A DNA stretch of 19,082 bases from Bacillota bacterium (GTDB lineage Bacteria > Bacillota > Sulfobacillia > JAJZYS01 > JAJYTV01), in the NCBI GenBank assembly GCA_021786135.1, contig JAJYNV010000106.1:1-19082 (forward strand), read 5' to 3'. Below are positions 6,760-13,611 of this stretch, piece after piece; position 1 is the first letter of the stretch, and each line of letters opens with the position of its first letter. The notes beneath the pieces were generated by a model. That model saw only the letters and a program-made list of their open reading frames with translations, was not told the DNA's origin and searched no databases. The position numbers and the translations under genes are program-made.

Positions 6760-8220
6760 TCAGCCGCCCATCGCCCGCAGAATTTCGGCGAAGAGGGGCG
6801 CGCCGCGGCCCGTCACGGCATCCCAGCCCGGCCCGCAGCGATAGCCCTCGATGCCTGCGTAGGAATTGTTTCCGCTCAGGATGTCGCGGAAGGCGTCCAT
6901 AGGAAGACTGTAGATCCGGGAGGAGAGGCCCAAGCCTTGCCCCAGTGCCTCACGCAGGCGCAGGCACGCGCCTGCGGCCACCGGCGCTGCGACCGACGTG
7001 CCGCCGACTATGGTGACCTCCGCGCCGAACACGACCTGGTACCCGGTGAGGGGGTCCGCATCGAGCGCGATGTCCGGCACGCCGCGTCCAACTGCCCCGG
7101 CGGGCAGAAAGGGCAGCTGCGCCGCCGAGGCCGAGAACACCCGGCTGAAGCCGCCGCCACCGGCCCCGTTCTGGTCGGTGAGGGTCCAGCCGCTCTCCTT
7201 GAGCCCCTGTCCGTCGAGCACGAGGTGGGTGCCACCGACCGCGATCGCGTGAGGGCAGGCGGCGGGAAAGTCCACCTGCGCGTCGATGGTGGGGAGCGGG
7301 GCGTCCACGCCTGCGGCACCCCGGTCTCCCGCCGCCACGAAGGTGTCCGCACCGTTGGCCAGAAGCCGCTGCAGGAGAAGGTCGGTGGCTCTCAGCACCG
7401 CAGGCGGCAGGAGGAGCTCGCCGTCGCCGTAGCTGATCGACACGACGTCCGGCTTGAGTGCCGCCGCCCTGCGCAGCGCGTCGACGACGTGCACGGCGAA
7501 GGAGGCATCGCTTGAACCGGCAGGGGATGCGATGAAGTAGACCCTGCCACCCTGTGCGGCTGCCCAGAGCCACTCGAGATCCAGTGTTGCCTCGAGGTCC
7601 TGCGGCGCGCCGGAACGATCGACCCTGCCCCTATCCACGGTCAGCACCGTGGGCACCAGCCGCGGCAGCCCCATCTCGTGACAGAAGAGATCTATGTCCG
7701 ACTGACGAAAACCGGAGGAAAATTCCAACAGAACGGCTTTGCGCTCAGGTCCGGCCGGCGGCAGGCCGTCGTAGGCGTAGGCTCGGGCGATGTCGGGGGG
7801 CCTGTAACCAGGGGAGGATTCTGCCGCATTGCGCAGATGCCGTCCCGCGCGTGGCTTGGGACGCTCCCAACTGAGGCCTATCACACCCGCCACCATTGCT
7901 GCCAGGGCACGGGGCAGCACGGGTTCCTGCGCAGGCCACAGCCCTCCGGCGTCATCTTCCAGAAGCGTCACGCCGAAGGCGCGCTCGATCGACGCCGCAC
8001 CTGCGCCGGTCTCGAGCACACCGGTGTCCGCGTCCAGAACGGGCGCACGAAGGCCGCTGGCGGCACAGTGACGCATCAGTGCGGCAACGGACCCACCGGG
8101 AAGATCTTTGCCGGAGAATTGCAAGACGATGTCCAGTTCGATCTGCCGATCGGACGGTGCTGGATGCATTCGGGGTAGCTCCTGTATCGGCAGATGGCCG
8201 ACGAGTGGAACGCGCAGCAT
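6760..8220 (-). CDS. S53 family serine-carboxyl peptidase (sedolisin/kumamolisin-like)
   Basis: 486 residues from ATG 8220, chosen because GGAGAGGA lies 9 nt upstream; ATG 8277 would add 19 residues with no good site. Residues about 1-130 look like the pro-kumamolisin activation domain and the rest is the subtilisin-fold catalytic domain. Catalytic Glu210 and Asp214 are in LEATLDLEW, oxyanion Asp299 in AAGDRG, and nucleophile Ser409 in GGTSVAAP. The C-terminal Ca-binding site is marked by Asp446 (FRDI) and Asp467 (GWDAVTG). No classical signal peptide is visible; from memory kumamolisin also lacks one, so export cannot be excluded. The Trp of ISWGG in kumamolisin is Tyr here (ISYGD). The family cleaves proteins at acidic pH and often at high temperature. 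It is the first gene of a three-gene minus-strand operon. Confidence 0.94.
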   Translation of the reverse strand: MLRVPLVGHLPIQELPRMHPAPSDRQIELDIVLQFSGKDLPGGSVAALMRHCAASGLRAPVLDADTGVLETGAGAASIERAFGVTLLEDDAGGLWPAQEPVLPRALAAMVAGVIGLSWERPKPRAGRHLRNAAESSPGYRPPDIARAYAYDGLPPAGPERKAVLLEFSSGFRQSDIDLFCHEMGLPRLVPTVLTVDRGRVDRSGAPQDLEATLDLEWLWAAAQGGRVYFIASPAGSSDASFAVHVVDALRRAAALKPDVVSISYGDGELLLPPAVLRATDLLLQRLLANGADTFVAAGDRGAAGVDAPLPTIDAQVDFPAACPHAIAVGGTHLVLDGQGLKESGWTLTDQNGAGGGGFSRVFSASAAQLPFLPAGAVGRGVPDIALDADPLTGYQVVFGAEVTIVGGTSVAAPVAAGACLRLREALGQGLGLSSRIYSLPMDAFRDILSGNNSYAGIEGYRCGPGWDAVTGRGAPLFAEILRAMGG

Positions 8221-8302
8221 CGGTTCACGTCCTCTCCGAGACGAATGTGCGAGGCCGTTTAGGGCAACTGAGGCCACGCAGGCGGTTAGAGCACCTCAGC
8301 GA

Positions 8303-8331
8303 TTGACAAGGTTCTACCTAGACGCGATGTG
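8303..8331 (+). promoter_or_regulatory. Candidate promoter for acs (good -35, weak -10)
   Basis: A perfect TTGACA lies at 8303-8308. The hexamer 17 nt downstream (GATGTG, 8326-8331) matches TATAAT poorly, so either an activator is needed or the -35 match is chance. It overlaps the opposing peptidase promoter candidate, so the two would compete for polymerase. Confidence 0.3.
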
Positions 8332-8338
8332 GTGTAAA
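8311..8338 (-). promoter_or_regulatory. Candidate promoter for the S53 peptidase operon
   Basis: On the minus strand TTTACA (8338-8333; 5 of 6 to the sigma-A -35 consensus) is followed after 16 nt by TAGAAC (8316-8311; 4 of 6 to TATAAT). The predicted start would lie near 8304, leaving about 84 nt of leader before ATG 8220. The match is moderate and comes from reading alone. Confidence 0.4.
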
Positions 8339-8366
8339 GAGGATGTCGGAAGAAGAGGGAGAAACA

Positions 8367-8459
8367 ATGGGCGTGCGAAGGAAGGTGGGAGGACAGCAGC
8401 ACACTCGCCTTTGCCTACGGGAGGGCGGATGGCCAAGCGGCACAGGGCTGCGCAATTGA
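8367..8459 (+). CDS. Possible 30-residue leader ORF upstream of acs
   Basis: ATG at 8367 has GAGGGAGA (about 8355-8362) upstream at reasonable spacing and reads 30 codons to TGA at 8457-8459. The peptide is basic at its N-terminus (MGVRRKVGG) with no recognisable domain. It lies in the acs leader and overlaps the hairpin at 8438-8470, so translation could affect RNA folding. It may equally be a chance ORF; no homology is known to me. Confidence 0.2.
   Translation: MGVRRKVGGQQHTRLCLREGGWPSGTGLRN
8424..8451 (+). other. tRNA-Cys-like 5' half remnant
   Basis: GGCGGA, then TGGCCAAGCGG, then CACAGGGCTGC run consecutively and resemble, from memory, the acceptor 5' strand, D-arm and anticodon-stem 5' side of many bacterial tRNA-Cys genes, with about 1 nt missing after the first block and about 5 nt missing between the second and third. 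The 3' half is absent: the anticodon stem does not close as in tRNA, and there is no GTTCGA T-loop or matching acceptor strand. It is therefore not a working tRNA. It may be a decayed copy, a tRNA-like leader element, or chance. Confidence 0.3.
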
Positions 8460-8470
8460 GCCCAGCGCCG
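8438..8470 (+). promoter_or_regulatory. Hairpin in the acs leader
   Basis: GGGCT (8445-8449) pairs with AGCCC (8459-8463) around a 9-nt loop. A 3x3 internal loop (8442-8444 and 8464-8466) is then flanked by CGGC (8438-8441) pairing with GCCG (8467-8470). The fold lies about 65 nt before the acs start and is not followed by a T-run, so it is more likely a leader structure than a terminator. Confidence 0.4.
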
Positions 8471-8488
8471 ACCATGTGCTCGGGCGAT

Positions 8489-8501
8489 ACCTGCAGCAGG
8501 T
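8489..8501. repeat. 13-nt palindrome ahead of acs
   Basis: ACCTGC-A-GCAGGT is a perfect 6-bp inverted repeat around one base. It lies 33 nt upstream of the acs start codon, in or near the leader. It could be an operator half-site pair or a small hairpin; no regulator is identified. Confidence 0.3.
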
Positions 8502-8534
8502 CTCCGACCAGCGCCAGATGAAGGGGGTCTCCGC

Positions 8535-10565
8535 TTGAGCGAGGAGAACGCTGGAGTCAGCGAGGCTGAAATTGCGGTCCACTGGGGAGAAGAGTCCTAC
8601 TTCCATCCGCCGCTGACGTTTGTGGCGCAAGCCAACCTCACCGACCCGAGCATCCGGGAGCGCTTCAGCCTGGACAACTTTCCTGAGTACTTCAAGGAGT
8701 TTGCCGACCTTCTCACATGGGACAAGTATTGGGAGAAGACGCTTGACACGTCGGACGCTCCGTTCTACCGCTGGTTTGTCGGCGGGAAGCTGAACGCGAG
8801 CTACAACTGCATCGACCGCCACCTCCCCCAATACAGCAACAAGACCGCCATACATTTCGTGCCTGAGCCGGAGAACGAGCGGATCGAGCACGTCACCTAC
8901 AGGGAACTGTGGGTGCGCGTCAACGAGTTCGCGGCCCTTCTGCGCGACTTCGCCGGCGTCAAGCGCGGCGACCGGGTCACGATTCACATGCCGATGACGC
9001 CAGAGCTTCCGATCACGATGCTGGCCTGTGCCAGGCTCGGCGCCATCCATTCGGTGGTGTTCGCGGGCTTCAGCGGCAAGGCGTGCGCGGAGCGCATCGT
9101 AGACTCCGAAAGCGACGTGCTCGTCACGATGGACTCCTACTACCGCAACGGGGCACTCCTCGACCACAAGGAGAAGGCGGACATCGCCTTCCTCGAGGCC
9201 GAGGCCATGGGGCACACGCTGCAGAAGGTCCTGGTCTGGCAGCGCTATGCCGGCCGCTACTCCTCGCCGACGCCGATGGTGGACGGGCGCGACTTCATCG
9301 TGCAGGACCTCCTGCCGCAGTATCGCGGCCAGAGGGTGGCGCCCGAGTCGATGAACGCGGAGGACCCGCTCTTCCTGATGTACACGAGCGGTTCGACAGG
9401 TCGGCCGAAGGGCGCCCAGCACGGCACCGGCGGATACCTTTCCTATGCTGCGTGGACGTCGAAGATGATCCAGGACATCCACCCGGAAGATGTCTATTGG
9501 TGCATGGCCGATATCGGCTGGATCACCGGCCACTCCTACATCGTCTACGGCCCCCTGGCCCTCGCGGCTTCGAGCGTCATCTACGAAGGCACGCCGACCT
9601 ATCCCGACGCCGGTCGCCCCTGGCGCGTCGCCGAGGAGCTCGGCGTGAACATCTTCCACACGTCGCCGACGTCCATCCGCGCCCTGCGCAAGGCAGGCGG
9701 CGGCGACCCGGACAAGTACGACTTCCACTTCAAGCATATGACGACGGTCGGTGAGCCGATCGAACCAGATGTGTGGAAGTGGTACTACGAGAATGTCGGC
9801 AAGGGGCACGCGGCGATCGTCGACACGTGGTGGCAGACCGAGACCGGCGGCTTCCTCTGCACCACGGTGCCGGCCCTCGATCCGATGAAGCCGGGCAGCG
9901 CCGGACCGGCTCTGCCGGGTATCCACCCCGTCATCTTCGACGAGGAAGGCAAGGAGATCCCGGCGGGGTCCAACAAGGCCGGGAACATCTGCATCCAGCA
10001 CCCCTGGCCGGGCATCTTCCAGACGATCTGGAAGGATCCCGAGCGGTTCGTGCGGACCTACTTCGCCAAGTACAACAAGAACCCCAAGAGCACCGACTGG
10101 CGGGATTGGCCGTACATGGCCGGCGATGGAGCCATGCAGGCCCCGGATGGCTACTACCGCATCCTCGGGCGTATCGATGACGTGATCAACGTGGCAGGAC
10201 ACCGGCTCGGCACGAAGGAACTCGAGTCCGCTGCGATGACCGTGCCGGAGGTTGCTGAGGCCGCGGTGGTGGCCGCCAAGGACCAGATCAAGGGCATCAT
10301 GCCGGAGATCTACGTATCCCTGCGGCCCGGCGTGGAGCCGAGCGAGGAACTGCGCAAGAGGGTTTCTGAGGCGATCGCCAAGGAGATCGGGCCGATCGCA
10401 AGGCCGCGCGGGGTGTACATCGTGCCGGATCTGCCCAAGACGCGAAGCGGCAAGATCATGCGCCGCATCCTGGCGGCGATCTCAAACAACAGCGGCGACG
10501 TCGGCGATGTCACGACGCTGTCGAACCCGGAGACGGTGGACATCATCCGCACGATGCACAGCTGA
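8535..10565 (+). CDS. acsA: Acetyl-CoA synthetase (AMP-forming)
   Basis: 676 residues, close to the family's usual 650 or so. It activates acetate with ATP and CoA through acetyl-AMP in the cytoplasm. The ATP-binding loop YTSGSTGRPKG starts at Y283. DTWWQTETGG contains W432-W433, of which the second matches the Trp that restricts the acyl pocket to acetate. YRILGRIDDVINVAGHRLGT covers the hinge region, and K640 in PKTRSGKIMRR is the lysine that is reversibly acetylated in other Acs enzymes. The start is TTG 8535, with AAGGGGGT at 8521-8528. The gene stands alone, divergent from the peptidase operon, with a long structured leader and a strong hairpin after the stop, so it is probably monocistronic. 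No acuABC or actP gene is next to it. Confidence 0.96.
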   Translation: MSEENAGVSEAEIAVHWGEESYFHPPLTFVAQANLTDPSIRERFSLDNFPEYFKEFADLLTWDKYWEKTLDTSDAPFYRWFVGGKLNASYNCIDRHLPQYSNKTAIHFVPEPENERIEHVTYRELWVRVNEFAALLRDFAGVKRGDRVTIHMPMTPELPITMLACARLGAIHSVVFAGFSGKACAERIVDSESDVLVTMDSYYRNGALLDHKEKADIAFLEAEAMGHTLQKVLVWQRYAGRYSSPTPMVDGRDFIVQDLLPQYRGQRVAPESMNAEDPLFLMYTSGSTGRPKGAQHGTGGYLSYAAWTSKMIQDIHPEDVYWCMADIGWITGHSYIVYGPLALAASSVIYEGTPTYPDAGRPWRVAEELGVNIFHTSPTSIRALRKAGGGDPDKYDFHFKHMTTVGEPIEPDVWKWYYENVGKGHAAIVDTWWQTETGGFLCTTVPALDPMKPGSAGPALPGIHPVIFDEEGKEIPAGSNKAGNICIQHPWPGIFQTIWKDPERFVRTYFAKYNKNPKSTDWRDWPYMAGDGAMQAPDGYYRILGRIDDVINVAGHRLGTKELESAAMTVPEVAEAAVVAAKDQIKGIMPEIYVSLRPGVEPSEELRKRVSEAIAKEIGPIARPRGVYIVPDLPKTRSGKIMRRILAAISNNSGDVGDVTTLSNPETVDIIRTMHS

Positions 10566-10570
10566 GTCGC

Positions 10571-10607
10571 AGCGAGCGGTCCCGGCGCGAGCCGGGACCG
10601 CTTCGCT
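10571..10607 (+). terminator. Strong hairpin after acs
   Basis: Twelve perfect pairs (10575-10586 with 10591-10602) close a GCGA tetraloop of the GNRA type. With one bulged T the stem extends to 16 pairs (10571-10607). It begins 5 nt after the acs stop. No T-run follows, as is common in GC-rich genomes, so termination is likely but not certain; it may also protect the 3' end. Confidence 0.75.
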
Positions 10608-10715
10608 ATGCTCGTCCGGCGGGAGGCGGTAAACTGTTGCCAGTCGCCTGCTGCAGCGTCAGCGAGGAGACGGGCGTTTCGGGACCCTGCGACAAGGCTT
10701 GCGGAGGTGCGACTG

Positions 10716-11705
10716 TTGCGCAAAGGGTGGATCGGTGCTCTGGCGGCCATGGTGCTGCTCGCGGGCTGCGGCGCTTCCCAGCAGGCCTCGGTCTCCAAGT
10801 CTCATGGGGTGACAAAGAAGCAGCACACGACGGCCAAGTCCCCGACCACCGCACCGACGCTTTACTCGGCGGTGGCCGTGACCATCGACAATCAGCCGGC
10901 TGCCTGGCCCCAGTCGGGGCTGGTAGAGGCCGACCTGGTCTTCGAGTTCCCGGCCGAGGGCGGCATCACGCGCTACCTGGCTGTGTTCTGGCATCAAGGC
11001 GCCACGAAGGTGGGACCGGTGCGCTCGACGCGCATCTACTTCGACAACGTGGCGGCGGCCTACGGCTGGCCGCTGGCGCACGCAGGCGGCAACGTGGACG
11101 CGCTCAAGGCGATCGGGCCCCTCGGCATCAAGAACCTCGATGAGATCTACGGCTCGGGTCAGTGGTTTTGGCGCTCGACCGACCGTCCGATGCCCCACAA
11201 CCTCTACACGTCTACGAAGCTGCTCGAGCAGGCCATCCACCAGGATGGCTACCAGCCGGCAGGCATCCCGGCCTTTTTGCAGGGCAAGCTGACCGGCCAG
11301 AAGGCGACGGGCACGCTCATCGTCTATGCCGACCTGCCGAACGTGTGGGTCTACGAGGTGGGCTGGGTCTACGAGAACGGCTACTACCAGCGCCAGATCG
11401 ACGGCAACAACGTCGTGACGCAGGCCGGTCACGATGTTCGGGCAGCCAATGTGGTGATCATTGCCGCACCTGAATTCCCCGACCCCGATCCGTACACGGT
11501 GGGCGCGGTCAACTTCAACCTTGCGGGCGGGGGGCAGGGAACCATCATGTCCCGCGGAGTACGCCAGAACATCACCTGGACATTCGGGCAAGGCGGCTTC
11601 AGATACTTCCTTGCGAACGGAAAACCCGCTCCCTTCGCCAAGGGGCAGACGTGGGTGGAGGTCGTGCCGACCGGCACCCAGGTGACGTTCCAGCCGGCGG
11701 GCTGA
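10716..11705 (+). CDS. DUF3048 (YerB-like) lipoprotein
   Basis: 329 residues from TTG 10716, which has GCGGAGG 8 nt upstream (10701-10707). This start yields an ideal lipoprotein signal: MRKG, a hydrophobic core and lipobox LLAGC with Cys18. An upstream ATG at 10608 would bury this signal and is rejected. A Lys/Ser/Thr-rich linker (about 19-48) leads into the DUF3048 N-terminal domain, with the conserved VTIDNQPAAWPQSGLVEAD, EGGITRYLAVF and VGPVRSTRIYF segments, then a C-terminal DUF3048_C-like domain. It should be anchored on the outer face of the cytoplasmic membrane. The molecular function of the family is not known. The stop shares one base with the next start (TGATG), so the DUF72 gene is coupled. 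Confidence 0.9.
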   Translation: MRKGWIGALAAMVLLAGCGASQQASVSKSHGVTKKQHTTAKSPTTAPTLYSAVAVTIDNQPAAWPQSGLVEADLVFEFPAEGGITRYLAVFWHQGATKVGPVRSTRIYFDNVAAAYGWPLAHAGGNVDALKAIGPLGIKNLDEIYGSGQWFWRSTDRPMPHNLYTSTKLLEQAIHQDGYQPAGIPAFLQGKLTGQKATGTLIVYADLPNVWVYEVGWVYENGYYQRQIDGNNVVTQAGHDVRAANVVIIAAPEFPDPDPYTVGAVNFNLAGGGQGTIMSRGVRQNITWTFGQGGFRYFLANGKPAPFAKGQTWVEVVPTGTQVTFQPAG

Positions 11706-12541
11706 TGGCGATCAGGGTCGGCACGTGCGCCTTTACCGACCATGAAGGCTTCTACCCGCCCGCGTTGCCGCCAGGCGAGCGTCTTTCGTACTATGCGCGC
11801 CGCTTCGACCTCGTCGAGGTGGACTCGACGTTCTACGGCCTGCCGCGACCGAGGACCCTTGAGCGATGGGTCGAGGCGACGCCCGCCGGCTTCACCATGG
11901 ATATCAAGGCCGAGCGTCGCATGACCGGTCATGTTCGCGGGATCGCGCTAGACGAGCAGATCGCAGCATGCCGCGAGTTCCGCGCGCGCTTCGAGGACTT
12001 TCGCCAGAGCGGCCGCATGGGCAGCGTGCTGCTGCAGTTCCCGCCGTGGCTGCGATCGACGCAGGAGGCTCAAGGCACCCTGCGCCGCCTGCGAGAGGAA
12101 CTCGCTTCATTCAAGGTCTCGGTGGAGATGCGCAACCGCAGCTGGTGCCGGGAAGACGGTGAAGAGCTGCTGGCCTTTTTGCGCGAGATCGGCGCCGCAC
12201 ACGTCGTCGCCGACGAGCCGCAGGTGGGGCAGGGCTCCGTGCCGCTCCTCGCCGCCGTGACCGACGAGCTGGCGATCCTGCGCCTGCACGGTCGCAACGC
12301 GGATACGTGGTATGTGCGCGGCGAAACGTCCCAGGATCGGTTCTACTATCTCTACAGCCTCGAAGAGCTGACGGCTCTCCGCCGTACGGCCGATGCGCTG
12401 GCGGAATCTGCGCGGGAAGTGCATGTGCTCTTCAACAACAACCACGGCGACTTCGCCATCCGCGGGGCTCTGACCATGCAGGAGATGCTTGGCCTGACAC
12501 CGCGACCGGACAGCCAGGAGGGCCTCTTCGGCCCGCTGTGA
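11705..12541 (+). CDS. DUF72 (YecE-like) TIM-barrel protein
   Basis: 278 residues, slightly above the usual 240-270. Conserved family segments are visible in order: RVGTCAF near the start, FYPPALPP, FDLVEVDSTFYGLP with TLERWVEATPAGF, ERRMTGH, VLLQFPPW, VEMRNRSW, LRLHGRNADTWY, and FNNNHGDFAIRGA at the C-terminus. The fold resembles TIM-barrel endonuclease IV-like and xylose-isomerase-like proteins, but the enzymatic reaction is unknown. It has no signal peptide and is presumably cytoplasmic. The ATG lies in TGATG with the DUF3048 stop; its own ribosome-binding site is weak, which fits translational coupling to the lipoprotein gene. Confidence 0.92.
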   Translation: MAIRVGTCAFTDHEGFYPPALPPGERLSYYARRFDLVEVDSTFYGLPRPRTLERWVEATPAGFTMDIKAERRMTGHVRGIALDEQIAACREFRARFEDFRQSGRMGSVLLQFPPWLRSTQEAQGTLRRLREELASFKVSVEMRNRSWCREDGEELLAFLREIGAAHVVADEPQVGQGSVPLLAAVTDELAILRLHGRNADTWYVRGETSQDRFYYLYSLEELTALRRTADALAESAREVHVLFNNNHGDFAIRGALTMQEMLGLTPRPDSQEGLFGPL

Positions 12542-12600
12542 GCCTCGCTGCCAGGAGGTTGCGCACGCGGCGCGAAGTGAGCCTGCGAAAGGGGATGGGG

Positions 12601-13590
12601 ATGCGGGAGAAGAACGGGCTGCGTGAAACCGCCCGTGCGGCGCGCGACACCGTGCTGCGCGCGGGCGCCGTCCTGCTCGGTCTCCTGGCCGTCCTTGGAG
12701 CCTGCGGCAGCGCCATCTTCCACGTCGCGTTCGGCCGCGCCCTCTACATGAGCATCGTCACCATGACCACGCTCGGCGACAGCAGCATCGTCGCGCGAGG
12801 AGGGGCTGAAGAGGCCTGGGTGTCGGCGACCGTCCTCGCCGGCATCGTGATCGGTGTGGCAGCGATCGCAAGTCTCACGAGCTTCCGCTGGGCGGACTAT
12901 TTTCAGGCTCTGCGCAGAGAAGGGACGCTGAGGCGCTTGCAGCAGCACGTGATCGTGGCCGGTGGCGGGCGCGTGGGGCGCAGGGCGGCGCGGGAGCTTA
13001 TGTCCGCGCGGCGCAAGGTCATCGTGATCGAACGCGACCCGCAACTGGCCGAGGAACTGGAGGCTGATGGCATCGGTTGCGTGCACGGCGATGCCACCGA
13101 TCGTGGCACGCTTGAGCGCGCCGGGCTTGATCGCTCGGCGGGGCTGATCGCGGCGCTTCCGGATGACGCGGCTAACCTCTACGTAGTCAGCCTCGCGAGG
13201 GATCTGCACCCCGGGCTGCCGATCGCGGCCAGGGCCGCGGAGGTGAGGGCGGCGGAACTCCTTCAGCGGGCGGGCGCGACGCGCGTGGTGCTGCCTGAGA
13301 TCTCCGCGGGCAGGAATCTTGCAGCATTCCTTACGCGTCCGACGATGGTCGAACTCCTGGAAGATGGCTCCGTGGAGGAGATTCGCGTCCGAGAGGGCTC
13401 GCGGCTCTGCGGCAAGACGCTGGCACAGGTGGCTGCCAGCGGATTCAGCGGCACCGTGGCGGCCGTGAAACGCCATGGCCGCTTCCTGCCGAGCATTGGC
13501 GGCGACACGGGCATCGAGGAGGACGATATCCTTCTGCTCGTGGGAGACCCTGAGCGGCTGGCGCAGGAGCTGCCGCAGCTCATCAGCTGA
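12601..13590 (+). CDS. Two-TM channel with RCK (TrkA-N/TrkA-C) domain and atypical filter
   Basis: 329 residues from ATG 12601, with AAAGGGG 6 nt upstream (12588-12594); a GTG at 12538 overlapping the previous stop is a weaker alternative. TM1 (about 20-43) and TM2 (about 73-92) flank a short pore segment, followed by a Rossmann RCK domain with the NAD/nucleotide motif GGGRVG (121-126) and acidic ERDP at the end of beta-2, then a TrkA-C domain in the last 80 residues or so. The layout is that of MthK/Kch-like potassium channels. The expected TVGYGD filter reads TTLGD (56-60), missing two residues, so potassium selectivity is doubtful. It follows the DUF72 gene by 59 nt, probably in the same operon. 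Confidence 0.85.
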   Translation: MREKNGLRETARAARDTVLRAGAVLLGLLAVLGACGSAIFHVAFGRALYMSIVTMTTLGDSSIVARGGAEEAWVSATVLAGIVIGVAAIASLTSFRWADYFQALRREGTLRRLQQHVIVAGGGRVGRRAARELMSARRKVIVIERDPQLAEELEADGIGCVHGDATDRGTLERAGLDRSAGLIAALPDDAANLYVVSLARDLHPGLPIAARAAEVRAAELLQRAGATRVVLPEISAGRNLAAFLTRPTMVELLEDGSVEEIRVREGSRLCGKTLAQVAASGFSGTVAAVKRHGRFLPSIGGDTGIEEDDILLLVGDPERLAQELPQLIS

Positions 13591-13611
13591 TCCAGCTTGG
13601 AGGAAGACTGG

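Larger units (their letters stand above)
8221..8534. other. Divergent intergenic region between the S53 peptidase and acs genes (314 bp)
   Basis: This is the only gap over 300 bases. From left to right it holds the peptidase ribosome-binding site (about 8226-8238), overlapping divergent promoter candidates (8303-8338), a purine-rich stretch (8341-8393), a possible 30-codon ORF (8367-8459), a tRNA-Cys-like segment (8424-8451) overlapping a hairpin (8438-8470), a 13-nt palindrome (8489-8501), and the acs ribosome-binding site (8521-8528). If transcription of acs starts near 8340, it would have an unusually long leader of about 190 nt. Confidence 0.6.

Noticed and set aside
4978..7515. An 845-codon plus-strand open frame
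   Set aside because: It lies opposite the HAD-IB, ene-reductase and S53 peptidase genes, all with clear motifs, and its translation has low-complexity Arg/Ala/His-rich composition with no recognisable domain. It is a GC-driven antisense shadow.
8424..8500. A functional tRNA gene
   Set aside because: Only the 5' half resembles tRNA-Cys; the D-arm is shortened, and T-arm, T-loop and acceptor 3' strand are absent.
8415..10202. A 595-codon minus-strand open frame
   Set aside because: Antisense to acetyl-CoA synthetase, no domain, composition typical of a shadow frame.
10608..10715. ATG 10608 as the start of the DUF3048 lipoprotein
   Set aside because: It lies directly behind the acs hairpin, has no good ribosome-binding site, and would place 36 hydrophilic residues before an otherwise ideal lipoprotein signal peptide.
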